The notes under the pieces are model-generated. The model searched no databases and was not told where the DNA came from. It saw only the letters and a list, made by a program, of their open reading frames with translations. A program made the translations under genes and the position numbers. Positions 1-8,949 of a stretch of DNA of 64,000 nt are shown here, piece after piece. The DNA is from Prosthecomicrobium sp. N25 (GTDB lineage: Bacteria > Pseudomonadota > Alphaproteobacteria > Rhizobiales > Ancalomicrobiaceae), in assembly GCF_037203705.1 (NCBI RefSeq), contig NZ_JBBCAT010000001.1, positions 1,833,418-1,897,417 of the forward strand, in the 5' to 3' direction. Numbering within the stretch: the first letter of the stretch is position 1; each line of letters opens with the position of its first letter.

Positions 1-3000
1 GCCGGTTCCTCGTCGACGCCTCCGCGACCTACGTGGCGGCCGCCACCATCGGCACGATCGTCGGCCCCGACCGCGACGCCTTCCGGATCGAGGATCTCGT
101 GGCCTCCGGCCGGCTGCATGCCGACATGGCCCCGCTCTTCGCCCGCATGCTCGCCGCCCTGGCGGAGGACGAGCAAGCGGTGGAGGCGGACGGCGGCTGG
201 CGCCTCGCCGACGACAGCGAGCACCCGACGCTCGAGAGCCTCGTGCGGACCGTCGTGGCCGACCACCCGGCCTGGATCGCCGAGGCGACCCTCCTGTCGC
301 GCCTCGCCGACGCCCTGCCGCGCCGCCTCGCCGAGGGCGGGACCGATCCGCTCGGCTCCGATGCCATGCGCGAGCACCTCGCCACCGGCTCGCCGAGCTT
401 CGCCCCGCTCGCCGCCGCCGCCGTCGCGCTCGTCCGCGATCTCGCCGCCGCCGCACCCAAGGACCGCCCCCTGTCGCTCCTGGTGCTCGGCGCCGAGAAT
501 CACGGCTTCGTCCGCCGGCTGCTCGCCGCCGTCGACGCCGAGACCGCGACCGTCACGCTGACCGACCCCGATCCGCATGTGCTCGAGCGTGCCCGCCTGC
601 TCATCGGCGACCACCCGCTCCTGCGCACGGCGGAATGGGCCTCCTTCGACGGCTCCGACGGCCATCGCTACGACGCGGCCGTGTCCGCCGATTCCGCCCA
701 CCGCTGGCCCGACGTGGGCGCCACCCTGGCGCTCCTGGCCCGCGGCATGGCCGGCGGCGGTGCCCTGATCCTGTCCGAGCCCGAGCCGACCCTCTTCCTG
801 GAGATGCTCCGCGGCGCCTCCGCCGACTGGTGGCGCGGCACGGTGGAGGCCGGCCGGCCGGTCGGTCGCCTGCCGGACCGCCGGGCCCGCTGGGCCCAGC
901 TCGTCGGCCAGGCCGGCTTCCGCAAGGCCGAGGTCCTGTCCCCCGCCGACGGCTCCGCCTCCGCCTTCCTGGTCGCCGCCGTGGCGCCCGAGCCGGTGCC
1001 CGAGCCGGAGGTGGCGCGGGCGCCCGGAAAGGTTCCGCTCGTCCTCGTGGCCAACGGGGAAGGCCGCGGCCGCGCCCTGTCGGATGCCCTGGTCGCCCAG
1101 CTCAACGGCGGCCGGCGTCCCGTCCGCATCCTCATCGACGCCCGTCCCGGCGACATGGCCCACGCCACCGCCGCCTACTCGACGACCGTGGTGCCGCTCG
1201 ACGGCGGGCCGGAGTCCGACGCAGCGCTCCGGGCCGCGCTCCCGGACGGCGAGATCGAGGTCTGCTTCGCCTACGGCGCCTCCGCGGCCGAGGATGACCC
1301 CGAAGCCGCACTCCTCGCCCGCACGGCGGCCTTCGCGTCGCTCGCCCGGGCGCTCGGGGAGCGCGAGGTGCGCGTCTGGACGATCGCGCCCGGGGCCGTG
1401 CAGTCGATCGTCGGCGTGCCGACGCACCGGCCGGTCCAGGCCGGCCTGTGGGGCTTCGCCCGGGTGGTCGCCAACGAGTACCCCAACCTCGACATCCGCC
1501 TGATCGACCCGGCCCCGACGCTCGCCCCGTCCGAGGCCGCCATCCGCATCGCCCACGAGATCGCCCATGCCGGTCCGGAGCGCGAGATCGTGGTCGATAC
1601 CGACCGCCGCTCCGCGTTGCGCATCCGCCGCGGCAGCCTCCTGCGCGAAACGGCGCTGAAGGGGGCCGCCGGCCCGGTCACGCGCCGCCTCGAGATCGCC
1701 GGCCAGGGCTCGCTCGACCGCCTCGTCTGGGACACGGTCCCGCGCCGGGCGCCGGGCGAGGGCGAGGTCGAGATCGAGATCAGGGCCACCGGCCTCAACT
1801 TCCGCGACGTGATGTGGGCCATGGGCCTGCTCCCGCCGGAGGCTCTGGAGGACGGCTTCGCCGGCCCGACCCTCGGCATGGAATGCTCCGGCGTCGTCAC
1901 CGCCGTCGGCCCGGGCGTCGCCGGCCTGTCGGTCGGGGACACCTGCGTCGCCTTCGCGGCCGCGGCCTTCGCGGGCCACGTGACCGTGCCGGCCCACGCC
2001 GTCGCGCCGCTCTCCGCCGCCATGAGCCCCGAGGCGGCGGCGACCATCCCGGTCGCGTTCCTCACCTCCTACTACGCGCTGGTGCATCTCGCCCGCATCG
2101 AGGAGGGCGAGACCGTCCTCGTCCACGGCGGCGCCGGCGGCGTCGGCCTCGCGGCCCTGCAGATCGCCAAGACCCGCGGCGCCACCGTCATCGCCACTGC
2201 GGGCAGCCGCGAGAAGCGGGCACTCCTGGAGATGCTCGGCGCCGACCACGTGCTCGACTCGCGCAGCCTCGCCTTCGCGGACGAGGTGCTGCGGATCACC
2301 GGCGGGGAGGGCGTCGACGTCGTCCTGAACTCGCTCGCCGGCGAGGCCATGGAGCGCTCCGTCCAGGTGCTGAAGCCCTTCGGGCGCTTCCTGGAACTCG
2401 GCAAGCGCGACTTCTACGCGAACACCAAGTTGGGCCTCCGGCCGTTCCGGCAGAACCTGTCCTACTTCGGCATCGACGCCGACCAGCTCCTCACCAAGCA
2501 GCGCAAGCTCGCCGAGCGGCTGTTCCGCGAGCTGATGAGCCTCTTCGACACCGGGGCCCTGACGGCGCTGCCGTTCCGCGCCTTCGCGGCCGACGAGGCG
2601 ACGGCGGCCTTCCGCCTGATGCAGCAGGCCGGCCATGTCGGCAAGATCGTCATCACGCCGCCGGCCACGGCCGAGGCGGCCGCCGCCCCGGAAGGCTTCC
2701 GCGTGACGGGCGACGGTCGCTACCTGATCGTCGGCGGCCTGGGCGGCTTCGGCCTCGCCCTCGCCCGGCGCCTCGCCCAGCGCGGGGCGCGGCACCTGGT
2801 CCTGATCGGCCGTCGCGGCCGGCTCGACCCGGACGGCCTCGACCTCGTCCGCGAGATCGAGGCCATGGGCGCCTCCGTCGAGGTGGCCGCCGTCGACGCG
2901 GCCGATCCGGCCGCCGTCGAGGCCTTCCTCGGGCGGCTCCAGGCGTCCGGCCCGAAGCTGAAGGGTATCTTCCACACCGCCATGGTGCTGGACGACGCGC

Positions 3001-3932
3001 TCGTCGCGAACCTCACGCCGGAGCGGATCCGCACGGTCCTGCATCCGAAAGTGGCCTCCGCGGCGCTCCTCGACCGCCTGACCCGCGGCATGGACCTGGA
3101 CTGCTTCGTGCTCTTCTCCTCGGCCACGACCCTCGTCGGAAATCCGGGGCAGGCGAACTACGTCGCCGCCAACGCCTACCTGGAGGCGCTCGCCCGCAAG
3201 CGGCGCTCCGAGGGCCTGGCCGGCCTCGCCGTCGCCTGGGGGGCCATCGCGGATGCCGGATACCTGGCGCGCAACACGCAGGTGAACGACATCCTCGCCC
3301 GCAAGCTCGGCAAGAGCGCCCTCAAGGTCGACGAGGCCCTCGATGGCCTCGAGGCCCTGATGGCCCTCGACCCGGCCGACATGGCGCTCGCGGCGATCGG
3401 CTACGCCCGTATCGACTGGGCGTCGGCCGGCAAGGAACTGGCGCTCGTGAAGACGCCGCTCTTCGGCGCGCTCGGCTCGGCCGCGACCGCGGAGGCGGCC
3501 GAGGCCGGCGACATGGCGGTGCGCGAGGAGATCATGGCGCTCGCCCCTGCCGAGGCCCTGGAGCGGGTCGTCAAGCTGCTCGGCGGCGAGATCGGCCGTA
3601 TCCTGCGCATGCCGGCGGACGACATCGACCGCCACAAGCCCCTCTCGGAGATCGGTATGGACTCCCTGATGGCGCTCGAGCTGCGCATGGCGGCGGAAAG
3701 CCGGCTCGGGGTCGAGATCCCGCTCATGTCGCTGGCCAACGGTGCTACCCTCAACGACATCGCGACCCGCATGGTCGCGCGCATCCAGGGCGGCGACGCC
3801 ATGTCGGCGACCAGCGACACCGAGACTCTCGCCAACAGCCACACGGACCTGCAGGGGTCCACCGCCGAGGATCTGGCGGCCGTCGTCGAGGCGATCGAAC
3901 GCCGCGGACAGGAAATCAGGAAGGTACTGTAA
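1..3932 (+). CDS. Type I polyketide synthase, C-terminal part (5' end outside window)
   Basis: The frame is open from base 3, so the N-terminal modules lie upstream. What remains reads: a methyltransferase-like region (about 460-990), a structural ketoreductase part (about 1030-1650), an enoylreductase of the MDR family with NADPH motif HGGAGGVGLAAL (about 2125-2160), an active ketoreductase with GGLGGFG (about 2731-2751), a catalytic Ser-Tyr pair in LFSSATT and QANYVAANAY, a B-type LDD motif, and an acyl carrier protein with GMDSL, its phosphopantetheine serine codon at 3663. The methyltransferase glycine motif is degenerate (LVLGAENHG), so that domain is probably inactive. No thioesterase follows the ACP, so release probably depends on the next gene, whose ATG abuts this TAA. 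The pair resembles rhizobial rkpA/rkpG of K-antigen synthesis (family knowledge). A full reducing loop suggests a saturated acyl product. Confidence 0.9.
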   Translation, partial: RFLVDASATYVAAATIGTIVGPDRDAFRIEDLVASGRLHADMAPLFARMLAALAEDEQAVEADGGWRLADDSEHPTLESLVRTVVADHPAWIAEATLLSRLADALPRRLAEGGTDPLGSDAMREHLATGSPSFAPLAAAAVALVRDLAAAAPKDRPLSLLVLGAENHGFVRRLLAAVDAETATVTLTDPDPHVLERARLLIGDHPLLRTAEWASFDGSDGHRYDAAVSADSAHRWPDVGATLALLARGMAGGGALILSEPEPTLFLEMLRGASADWWRGTVEAGRPVGRLPDRRARWAQLVGQAGFRKAEVLSPADGSASAFLVAAVAPEPVPEPEVARAPGKVPLVLVANGEGRGRALSDALVAQLNGGRRPVRILIDARPGDMAHATAAYSTTVVPLDGGPESDAALRAALPDGEIEVCFAYGASAAEDDPEAALLARTAAFASLARALGEREVRVWTIAPGAVQSIVGVPTHRPVQAGLWGFARVVANEYPNLDIRLIDPAPTLAPSEAAIRIAHEIAHAGPEREIVVDTDRRSALRIRRGSLLRETALKGAAGPVTRRLEIAGQGSLDRLVWDTVPRRAPGEGEVEIEIRATGLNFRDVMWAMGLLPPEALEDGFAGPTLGMECSGVVTAVGPGVAGLSVGDTCVAFAAAAFAGHVTVPAHAVAPLSAAMSPEAAATIPVAFLTSYYALVHLARIEEGETVLVHGGAGGVGLAALQIAKTRGATVIATAGSREKRALLEMLGADHVLDSRSLAFADEVLRITGGEGVDVVLNSLAGEAMERSVQVLKPFGRFLELGKRDFYANTKLGLRPFRQNLSYFGIDADQLLTKQRKLAERLFRELMSLFDTGALTALPFRAFAADEATAAFRLMQQAGHVGKIVITPPATAEAAAAPEGFRVTGDGRYLIVGGLGGFGLALARRLAQRGARHLVLIGRRGRLDPDGLDLVREIEAMGASVEVAAVDAADPAAVEAFLGRLQASGPKLKGIFHTAMVLDDALVANLTPERIRTVLHPKVASAALLDRLTRGMDLDCFVLFSSATTLVGNPGQANYVAANAYLEALARKRRSEGLAGLAVAWGAIADAGYLARNTQVNDILARKLGKSALKVDEALDGLEALMALDPADMALAAIGYARIDWASAGKELALVKTPLFGALGSAATAEAAEAGDMAVREEIMALAPAEALERVVKLLGGEIGRILRMPADDIDRHKPLSEIGMDSLMALELRMAAESRLGVEIPLMSLANGATLNDIATRMVARIQGGDAMSATSDTETLANSHTDLQGSTAEDLAAVVEAIERRGQEIRKVL

Positions 3933-5324
3933 ATGACCACCAGCCGCGGTATCGAGGGCCTCGCCAAGACGGAGAAGTCCAAGCTCCTCGCAGACCTGAA
4001 GGCCAAGGCTCAAAACCGGCGCGATCGCGAGGGGCCCGAGGAGGCCCCCGTGGTCGAGCTCACGCCGGCCGGCGCGGGCCCCAAGGCCTTCGACTTCGCC
4101 CAGCTGCCCCAGCACAAGCAGTTGCGCATGATGGCGGCCGCCGCGGAGTTGTCCGGCATCGCCAACCCCTTCTTCCACATCCACGAGGGCCGGGCGGGCG
4201 CCACCACGCTCTGCGGCAACCGCACGCTCCTCAACTTCGCCTCCTACAACTACCTCGGCCTCAACGGCCACCCGGAGGTCTCCGCCGCCGCCAAGGCCGC
4301 CATCGACCGCTATGGCACGACCGTCTCGGCGAGCCGGCTCGTCGCCGGCGAACGGCCCTTCCATGGGGAGCTGGAGCAAGCGCTGGCGCGACTGCACGGC
4401 ACCGAGGCGGCCGTCGTCTTCGTCAGCGGCCACGCCACCAACGTCTCCACCATCGGCCACCTAATGGGCGCCAAGGACCTGATCCTGTGCGACGCCCTCA
4501 GCCACAACTCAATCGTCGAGGGCGCCCGCATGTCCGGCGCCGCCCGGCTCATGTTCCCGCACAACGACCTCGACGCGCTCGAGGACCTGCTGACCCGCAA
4601 CCGCTCGCGCTACGAGCGCTGCCTGATCGCGGTCGAAGGCCTCTACAGCATGGACGGCGACGTGCCGGACCTGAGGCGGCTCGTCTCCATCAAGCGCCGG
4701 CACGACGCCTGGCTCCTGGTCGACGAGGCCCATTCGGCCGGCGTCCTCGGCACCCACGGCCGCGGCATCGCGGAGGAGCAGGGGATCGACCCGGCCGATA
4801 TCGAGATCTGGATGGGCACCCTGTCCAAGTCCTTCGCGGCCGCCGGCGGCTACATCGCCGGGTCGCGCGCCCTGATCGAGATCCTGAAGGCCGGCGCCCC
4901 CGGCTTCGTCTTCTCGGTCGGCTTCTCGCCCTCGCTCGCCGGCGCCGCCCTGAAGACGCTCGAGATCCTGGAGCGCGAGCCGGAGCGCGTCGCCCGCATC
5001 CGCTCGAACGCCCGGCTCTTCCTGGACCTCTGCCACCAGGAGGGCCTCGATACCGGCACGGCCACGAACGCCTCCGTGGTCCCCGTCATCATCGGCGAGT
5101 CCACCTCCGCCGTGATGCTCTCGAACCGCCTCTACGAGCGCGGCGTCAACGTCCTGCCGATCATCTTCCCGGCCGTGCCCGAGAAGCAGGCGCGCCTGCG
5201 CTTCTTCATCACCGCCGAGCACACCGAGGCGCAGATCCGCGAGGCGGTCGCCATCGTGGCCGACGAGGTCCGCCAGATGCGGACCGAGATGCCGGCCTGG
5301 CGGAAGCTCGCCGGCAAGCAGTAG
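3933..5324 (+). CDS. Alpha-oxoamine synthase family PLP acyltransferase (BioF/KBL/SPT-like, RkpG-like)
   Basis: 463 residues. Fold-type I PLP enzyme of the 8-amino-7-oxononanoate synthase group, which condenses an acyl thioester with an amino acid and releases CO2. Visible: SYNYLGL near residue 104, DEAHSAGVLG with PLP-contacting Asp264 and His267, and the Schiff-base lysine in GTLSKSF (Lys299). An N-terminal extension of about 65 residues precedes the catalytic core; BioF is usually near 390 residues. The ATG directly abuts the TAA of the polyketide synthase gene, and a GGAAGG ribosome site sits inside that gene, so the two should be translated together. Inference: it offloads the ACP-bound acyl chain as an alpha-aminoketone, as proposed for RkpG-like proteins. 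A biotin role is unlikely in this context. Confidence 0.88.
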   Translation: MTTSRGIEGLAKTEKSKLLADLKAKAQNRRDREGPEEAPVVELTPAGAGPKAFDFAQLPQHKQLRMMAAAAELSGIANPFFHIHEGRAGATTLCGNRTLLNFASYNYLGLNGHPEVSAAAKAAIDRYGTTVSASRLVAGERPFHGELEQALARLHGTEAAVVFVSGHATNVSTIGHLMGAKDLILCDALSHNSIVEGARMSGAARLMFPHNDLDALEDLLTRNRSRYERCLIAVEGLYSMDGDVPDLRRLVSIKRRHDAWLLVDEAHSAGVLGTHGRGIAEEQGIDPADIEIWMGTLSKSFAAAGGYIAGSRALIEILKAGAPGFVFSVGFSPSLAGAALKTLEILEREPERVARIRSNARLFLDLCHQEGLDTGTATNASVVPVIIGESTSAVMLSNRLYERGVNVLPIIFPAVPEKQARLRFFITAEHTEAQIREAVAIVADEVRQMRTEMPAWRKLAGKQ

Positions 5325-5339
5325 CCGGTCCTGAAAAAC

Positions 5340-5367
5340 GCGGCCTGTTCCCTGGGGAACCGGCCGC
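5340..5367 (+). terminator. Hairpin after the PKS/oxoamine synthase pair
   Basis: GCGGCC-T-GTTCC, loop CTGG, GGAAC-C-GGCCGC: two stem segments (6 and 5 bp) separated by one mismatch, 16 bases after the stop codon. There is no T-run after it on the plus strand. On the minus strand it is followed by GTTTTTC, so it would look more like a terminator for antisense transcription. Probably a transcript end or mRNA-stabilising stem. Confidence 0.45.
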
Positions 5368-5433
5368 CCGTCACGTCTCCGCTACAGAGGGGTCGTCGCC
5401 GAACGGATCGGCGCCGCACTCCGGGGGGAGACC

Positions 5434-5943
5434 ATGACGAGCAAGCCGCGCAACACCGTCAGCACCACCGCCCAGCGGAACGCCATCGCGCCGACGCCCA
5501 TCACCGTCTCCAAGCTCGACCCGGTCGTCGCGGAGCTGAAGCGCACCATGGGCAAGATCGGCAACCTCGCCCCACTGGCGATGATCGCCCGCCTATTTCC
5601 GAATGCCACGCCCGAGCAGATCGCCAGGGCGGTCCTCTACTGCCTGGCCCGGTCCGGCACGATCGGGACCGTCGTGGCGCCGGGAGGGGGCCTGTCCAAG
5701 GACGCCGAGCGGGCGCTGCACGTCGAGGTCGCCGCCAAGTCGATGGCCGACGTCATCGCATCCATGCAGGTCGTGCTGAAGGATCATCACATGCAGGCCC
5801 GGATGGCGATCTTCGGCATTCTGGCCGAAAGCACGATCGCCAGGATGTCGGCCGTCGAGCAGGCGAGGGCCGAATGCATCAAAATCATGGAGGCGGACCC
5901 GTTGATAGGCGACGCCCAGGGGTTCTGCGCCGCGATCCGCTGA
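5434..5943 (+). CDS. Hypothetical protein, 169 aa
   Basis: I do not recognise this family. The start follows a strong GGGGGGAG ribosome site three bases upstream. The first 30 residues are Thr/Asn/Ala-rich and look disordered. The rest is predicted mostly helical, with no signal peptide, membrane segment or cysteine motif. A short glycine-rich stretch (VVAPGGGLSKDAE, about residues 81-93) sits in the middle. It lies 110 bases downstream of the oxoamine synthase on the same strand but behind a hairpin, so it may be a separate transcript. Codon use matches the neighbours, which supports a real gene. Confidence 0.6.
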   Translation: MTSKPRNTVSTTAQRNAIAPTPITVSKLDPVVAELKRTMGKIGNLAPLAMIARLFPNATPEQIARAVLYCLARSGTIGTVVAPGGGLSKDAERALHVEVAAKSMADVIASMQVVLKDHHMQARMAIFGILAESTIARMSAVEQARAECIKIMEADPLIGDAQGFCAAIR

Positions 5944-5968
5944 ATGCCCCGCGGCTCGCAGGCCGCCC

Positions 5969-7018
5969 CTACGCCGTGTCGCGTCCCTCCTCGACCGCGT
6001 GGCAGGCGACGCGCGCCGTCCCCGTGGCCGTGTAACCCGGCACCTCGCGCCGGCAGCGATCGTTGGCCAGCGGGCAGCGCGGGTGGAAGGTGCAGCCGGG
6101 CGGCGGGTCGATCGGGTTCGGGATCTCGCCCGTCACGGGCCGCCGCTGCCGCCCCTCGTGGGTGAGGTCCGGGACCGCATCGAGAAGCATGCGCGTGTAG
6201 GGATGCAGCGGCGCCTCGAACAGCGCGTCCGTCGGCGCCACCTCGGCGAGCCGGCCGAGATAGAGGACGCCGACGTCGTCGGCCATGTGCCGGACGACCG
6301 CCAGGTTGTGGGTGATCAGCAGGTAGGTGAGCCCGAACTCGTCCTGGAGGTCGCGCATCAGGTTCAGCACCTGCGCCTGCACGGAGACGTCCAGCGCCGA
6401 GGTCGGCTCGTCGCAGACGATGAAGTCCGGATTGGCCGCCAGCGCCCGCGCGATGGCAATGCGCTGCCGCTGCCCGCCGGAGAACTCGTGCGGGAACTTG
6501 CGCCCGTCCGCCGGGTCGAGCCGGACGAGCCGCAGCAGGTCCGCCACCCGCGCCTCGATCTCGGCCCGGTCCGACATCAGCCCGAAGGCGGTCAGCGGCT
6601 CCGCGATGATGGCGTCGACCCGGAAGCGCGGGTTGAGGCTCGCGAAGGGGTCCTGGAAGATCATCTGGAAGCGTCGCCGCAGCCGCTGCACGTCCGCCGT
6701 CCGCGCTGGATCGGCGAGGTCGACGCCGTCGAACAGGATGCGCCCCCGCGTCGGCGCGATCAGGCCGACGATCATCCGCGCGATGGTCGACTTGCCCGAC
6801 CCGGATTCGCCGACGAGCGCGAAAGTCTCGCCCTTGCGGATCTCGAAGCTGACCCCGTCGACGGCCTTCACGAACCGCCGCGGCTCGCGCTCGATCACCC
6901 GGTTGAGCCAGGGCTTCGACACGTCGAAGACGCGCGCGAGGTCGCGCACTTCCAGGAGCGGCCGCTCCCCGGCGGAGGCGAGGGGCCGGAGGTCCGGGCG
7001 CTGGGCGGCGACGCTCAT
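5969..7018 (-). CDS. Peptide/nickel-type ABC transporter ATP-binding protein (DppF/OppF type)
   Basis: 349 residues. One of two cytoplasmic ATPases of a peptide-type importer. Walker A GESGSGKST, signature FSGGQRQRIAIARAL, Walker B IVCDEPTSALD and a switch His (LITHNLAV) are all present. The C-terminal oligopeptide-transporter domain with the cysteine cluster CTFHPRCPLAND-RCRR is typical of this group and may bind an iron-sulfur cluster. The start overlaps the stop of the upstream ATPase gene (ATGA), which marks translational coupling; longer open frame upstream of this ATG lies inside that gene. A charged insert between residues about 30 and 50 (DVSKPWLNRVIEREPRR) is seen in some DppF-like proteins. 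The transported substrate cannot be read from the sequence. Confidence 0.92.
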   Translation of the reverse strand: MSVAAQRPDLRPLASAGERPLLEVRDLARVFDVSKPWLNRVIEREPRRFVKAVDGVSFEIRKGETFALVGESGSGKSTIARMIVGLIAPTRGRILFDGVDLADPARTADVQRLRRRFQMIFQDPFASLNPRFRVDAIIAEPLTAFGLMSDRAEIEARVADLLRLVRLDPADGRKFPHEFSGGQRQRIAIARALAANPDFIVCDEPTSALDVSVQAQVLNLMRDLQDEFGLTYLLITHNLAVVRHMADDVGVLYLGRLAEVAPTDALFEAPLHPYTRMLLDAVPDLTHEGRQRRPVTGEIPNPIDPPPGCTFHPRCPLANDRCRREVPGYTATGTARVACHAVEEGRDTA

Positions 7019-8007
7019 CAGAGCCCTCCGTCCGGTGCGGCGAGAAAGCAGGCCACCCGCGACGGCCCGGCCTCGATCGGCTCCGGCCGCTCCAGGTGGC
7101 AGCGCGCGAAGGCGTGCTGGCAGCGGGGGTTGAAGGCGCAGCCGGCGGGAATCGCGTTGAGGCGTGGCATCGAGCCCGGGATCTGCTGCAGCCGGTCCCG
7201 CCCGCCCGCCAGCGACGGGATCGAGCCCATCAGCCCGCGCGTATAGGGATGGCGGGGCGACCGGATCACCTCGTGCACCGGCCCGATCTCGGCGAGGCGC
7301 CCGGCATAGAGCACCGCCACCCGGTCGGCCGTCTCGGCGATCACGCCCATGTCGTGGGTGATCAGGATGACGGCCGTCCCCTTCTCCCGGCACAACCGCT
7401 TGATGACGCCGATGATCTGCGCCTGCACCGAGACGTCGAGGGCGGTCGTCGGCTCGTCCGCGATGACGAGCTCGGGGCCGGCCGCCAGCGCCAGGGCGAT
7501 GACGACCCGCTGGCGCATGCCGCCCGAGAATTCGTGCGGGTAGGAATCGATGCGCGCCCGCGCCGCCGGGATGCCGACCTCGTCGAGCAGCGCGACGGCA
7601 TGCTCGCGGGCTTCCGACCGCGTGCGTTCGGTGTGGGTCAGGATCGTCTCTGTGAGCTGGTCGCCGATGCGCAGGAGCGGGTTGAGCGAGGTCAGCGGGT
7701 CCTGGAAGATCATGCCGATCCGCTTGCCGCGCACCCGCCGCATCGCCTCCGGACGCAGGTTGTCGATCCGCTCGCCCGCGAGCCGGATCTCGCCGCCGGC
7801 GATCCGCCCGGGCGGGTCGATCAGCCCGATGATGGCGGAGCCGGTCATCGACTTGCCCGCCCCGGATTCGCCCACGAGCCCCAGCACCTCGCCGGGCGCG
7901 ACGTCGAACGAGATCCGGTCGACGGCGGTCAGGAGCCCGCGGCGCGTCGGGAACTGCACGACCAGGTCGCGCACGGAGAGGAGGGGAGGGGAGGCCGGCC
8001 CGCTCAT
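7018..8007 (-). CDS. Peptide/nickel-type ABC transporter ATP-binding protein (DppD/OppD type)
   Basis: 329 residues. Walker A GESGAGKSM, signature FSGGMRQRVVIALAL, Walker B VIADEPTTALD and ITHDMGV are visible, followed by the C-terminal cysteine region CAFNPRCQHAFARC. It is the partner ATPase of the adjacent DppF-like protein and would form the nucleotide-binding heterodimer of the importer. Its start overlaps the stop of the permease gene upstream by four bases, and its own stop overlaps the next ATPase start, so the block is one translationally coupled operon. Confidence 0.92.
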   Translation of the reverse strand: MSGPASPPLLSVRDLVVQFPTRRGLLTAVDRISFDVAPGEVLGLVGESGAGKSMTGSAIIGLIDPPGRIAGGEIRLAGERIDNLRPEAMRRVRGKRIGMIFQDPLTSLNPLLRIGDQLTETILTHTERTRSEAREHAVALLDEVGIPAARARIDSYPHEFSGGMRQRVVIALALAAGPELVIADEPTTALDVSVQAQIIGVIKRLCREKGTAVILITHDMGVIAETADRVAVLYAGRLAEIGPVHEVIRSPRHPYTRGLMGSIPSLAGGRDRLQQIPGSMPRLNAIPAGCAFNPRCQHAFARCHLERPEPIEAGPSRVACFLAAPDGGL

Positions 8008-8948
8008 CTGAGCCTCGGGTTCAGCGCATCCCGCAGCCAGTCACCGAGGAGGTTGACCGAGAGCGCGATGGCGACGAGCGCCAGGGCCGGGAAGAACAGG
8101 ATCCACCATTCGCCCGACGCGATGTACTCCTGCCCGATGCGGATCAGGGTGCCGAGCGAGGGCTTGGTCGGCGGCGCGCCGACGCCGAGGAACGACAGCG
8201 TCGCCTCAGTAATGATGGCGAGCGACAGGCCCAGCGTGCCGATGACGAGCACCGGCCCGAGCACGTTCGGCAGGATGTGGCGGATCATGATCTTGCCCGG
8301 TGCCAGCCCGACCACGCGCGCCGCCTGTACGTAGTCCTTGCCGCGCTCCACCATGGTGACGCTGCGCACGGTGCGCGCGTACTGGGGCCACTTGGAGATG
8401 CCGATCGACAGGATCAGGACCGGGATCGCCACGCTCTCCTGCGCGGTCACCGGCAGGGCGCCGCGCGCGATGCCGAAGATCATGAGGGCGACCAGAATGT
8501 CCGGGAAGGTGAGCTGCACGTCGGCGACCCGCATGATCACGCTGTCGACCCACCCGCCCTTGTAGCCGGCCAGGAGCCCGAGCCCGACCCCGATCGCCAT
8601 CGACACGAAGACGGCCGCGAAGCCGACGAGGAGCGAGATGCGCGACCCGAACAGGATGGTCGAGAAGATGTCGCGGCCCTGGTCGTCGGTTCCCATCAGG
8701 AAGCTGTTGCCCGTGAAGGCGTTCGGGGTCAGGGGCGGCGTCTTGCCGTCCATGAGGTTGAGCGACGAGGGGTCGAACGGGTTGGACGGCGCGATCCAGG
8801 GGGCGAGCACGGCCGCGACCGCGATCACCGCGACCACCAGGGCGGCGAGCATCACCACGGGCGACCGCCGGAACGAATAGGCGATGTCGGAATCCCAGGC
8901 CTTGCGGAAGGATCCGGCGTCGGCGCGAGCCGGCAGGGCGTCCGCCAT
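8004..8948 (-). CDS. Peptide-type ABC transporter permease, DppC family
   Basis: 314 residues. Inner-membrane permease with about six transmembrane segments: a first helix near residues 30-52, a periplasmic loop with GTDDQGRDIFSTILFGSRIS (the DppC hallmark), then the core helices and the EAA loop (about residues 195-225) that contacts the ATPase. The ATG is preceded by AGGAGGG nine bases upstream. It lies one base after the DppB-type permease stop and overlaps the DppD-type ATPase start. It pairs with the DppB-like subunit to make the channel. Confidence 0.92.
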   Translation of the reverse strand: MADALPARADAGSFRKAWDSDIAYSFRRSPVVMLAALVVAVIAVAAVLAPWIAPSNPFDPSSLNLMDGKTPPLTPNAFTGNSFLMGTDDQGRDIFSTILFGSRISLLVGFAAVFVSMAIGVGLGLLAGYKGGWVDSVIMRVADVQLTFPDILVALMIFGIARGALPVTAQESVAIPVLILSIGISKWPQYARTVRSVTMVERGKDYVQAARVVGLAPGKIMIRHILPNVLGPVLVIGTLGLSLAIITEATLSFLGVGAPPTKPSLGTLIRIGQEYIASGEWWILFFPALALVAIALSVNLLGDWLRDALNPRLR

Positions 8949-8949
8949 G

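Noticed and set aside
1-3932. Antibiotic-type polyketide cluster
   Set aside because: No tailoring, resistance or export genes downstream; the only coupled gene is an oxoamine synthase, which fits a lipid-type product better.
1448-5437. Long open frame on the plus strand inside the polyketide synthase and oxoamine synthase genes
   Set aside because: Arg/Pro-rich translation typical of an alternate frame in GC-rich DNA; no recognisable domain, and it crosses two real genes.
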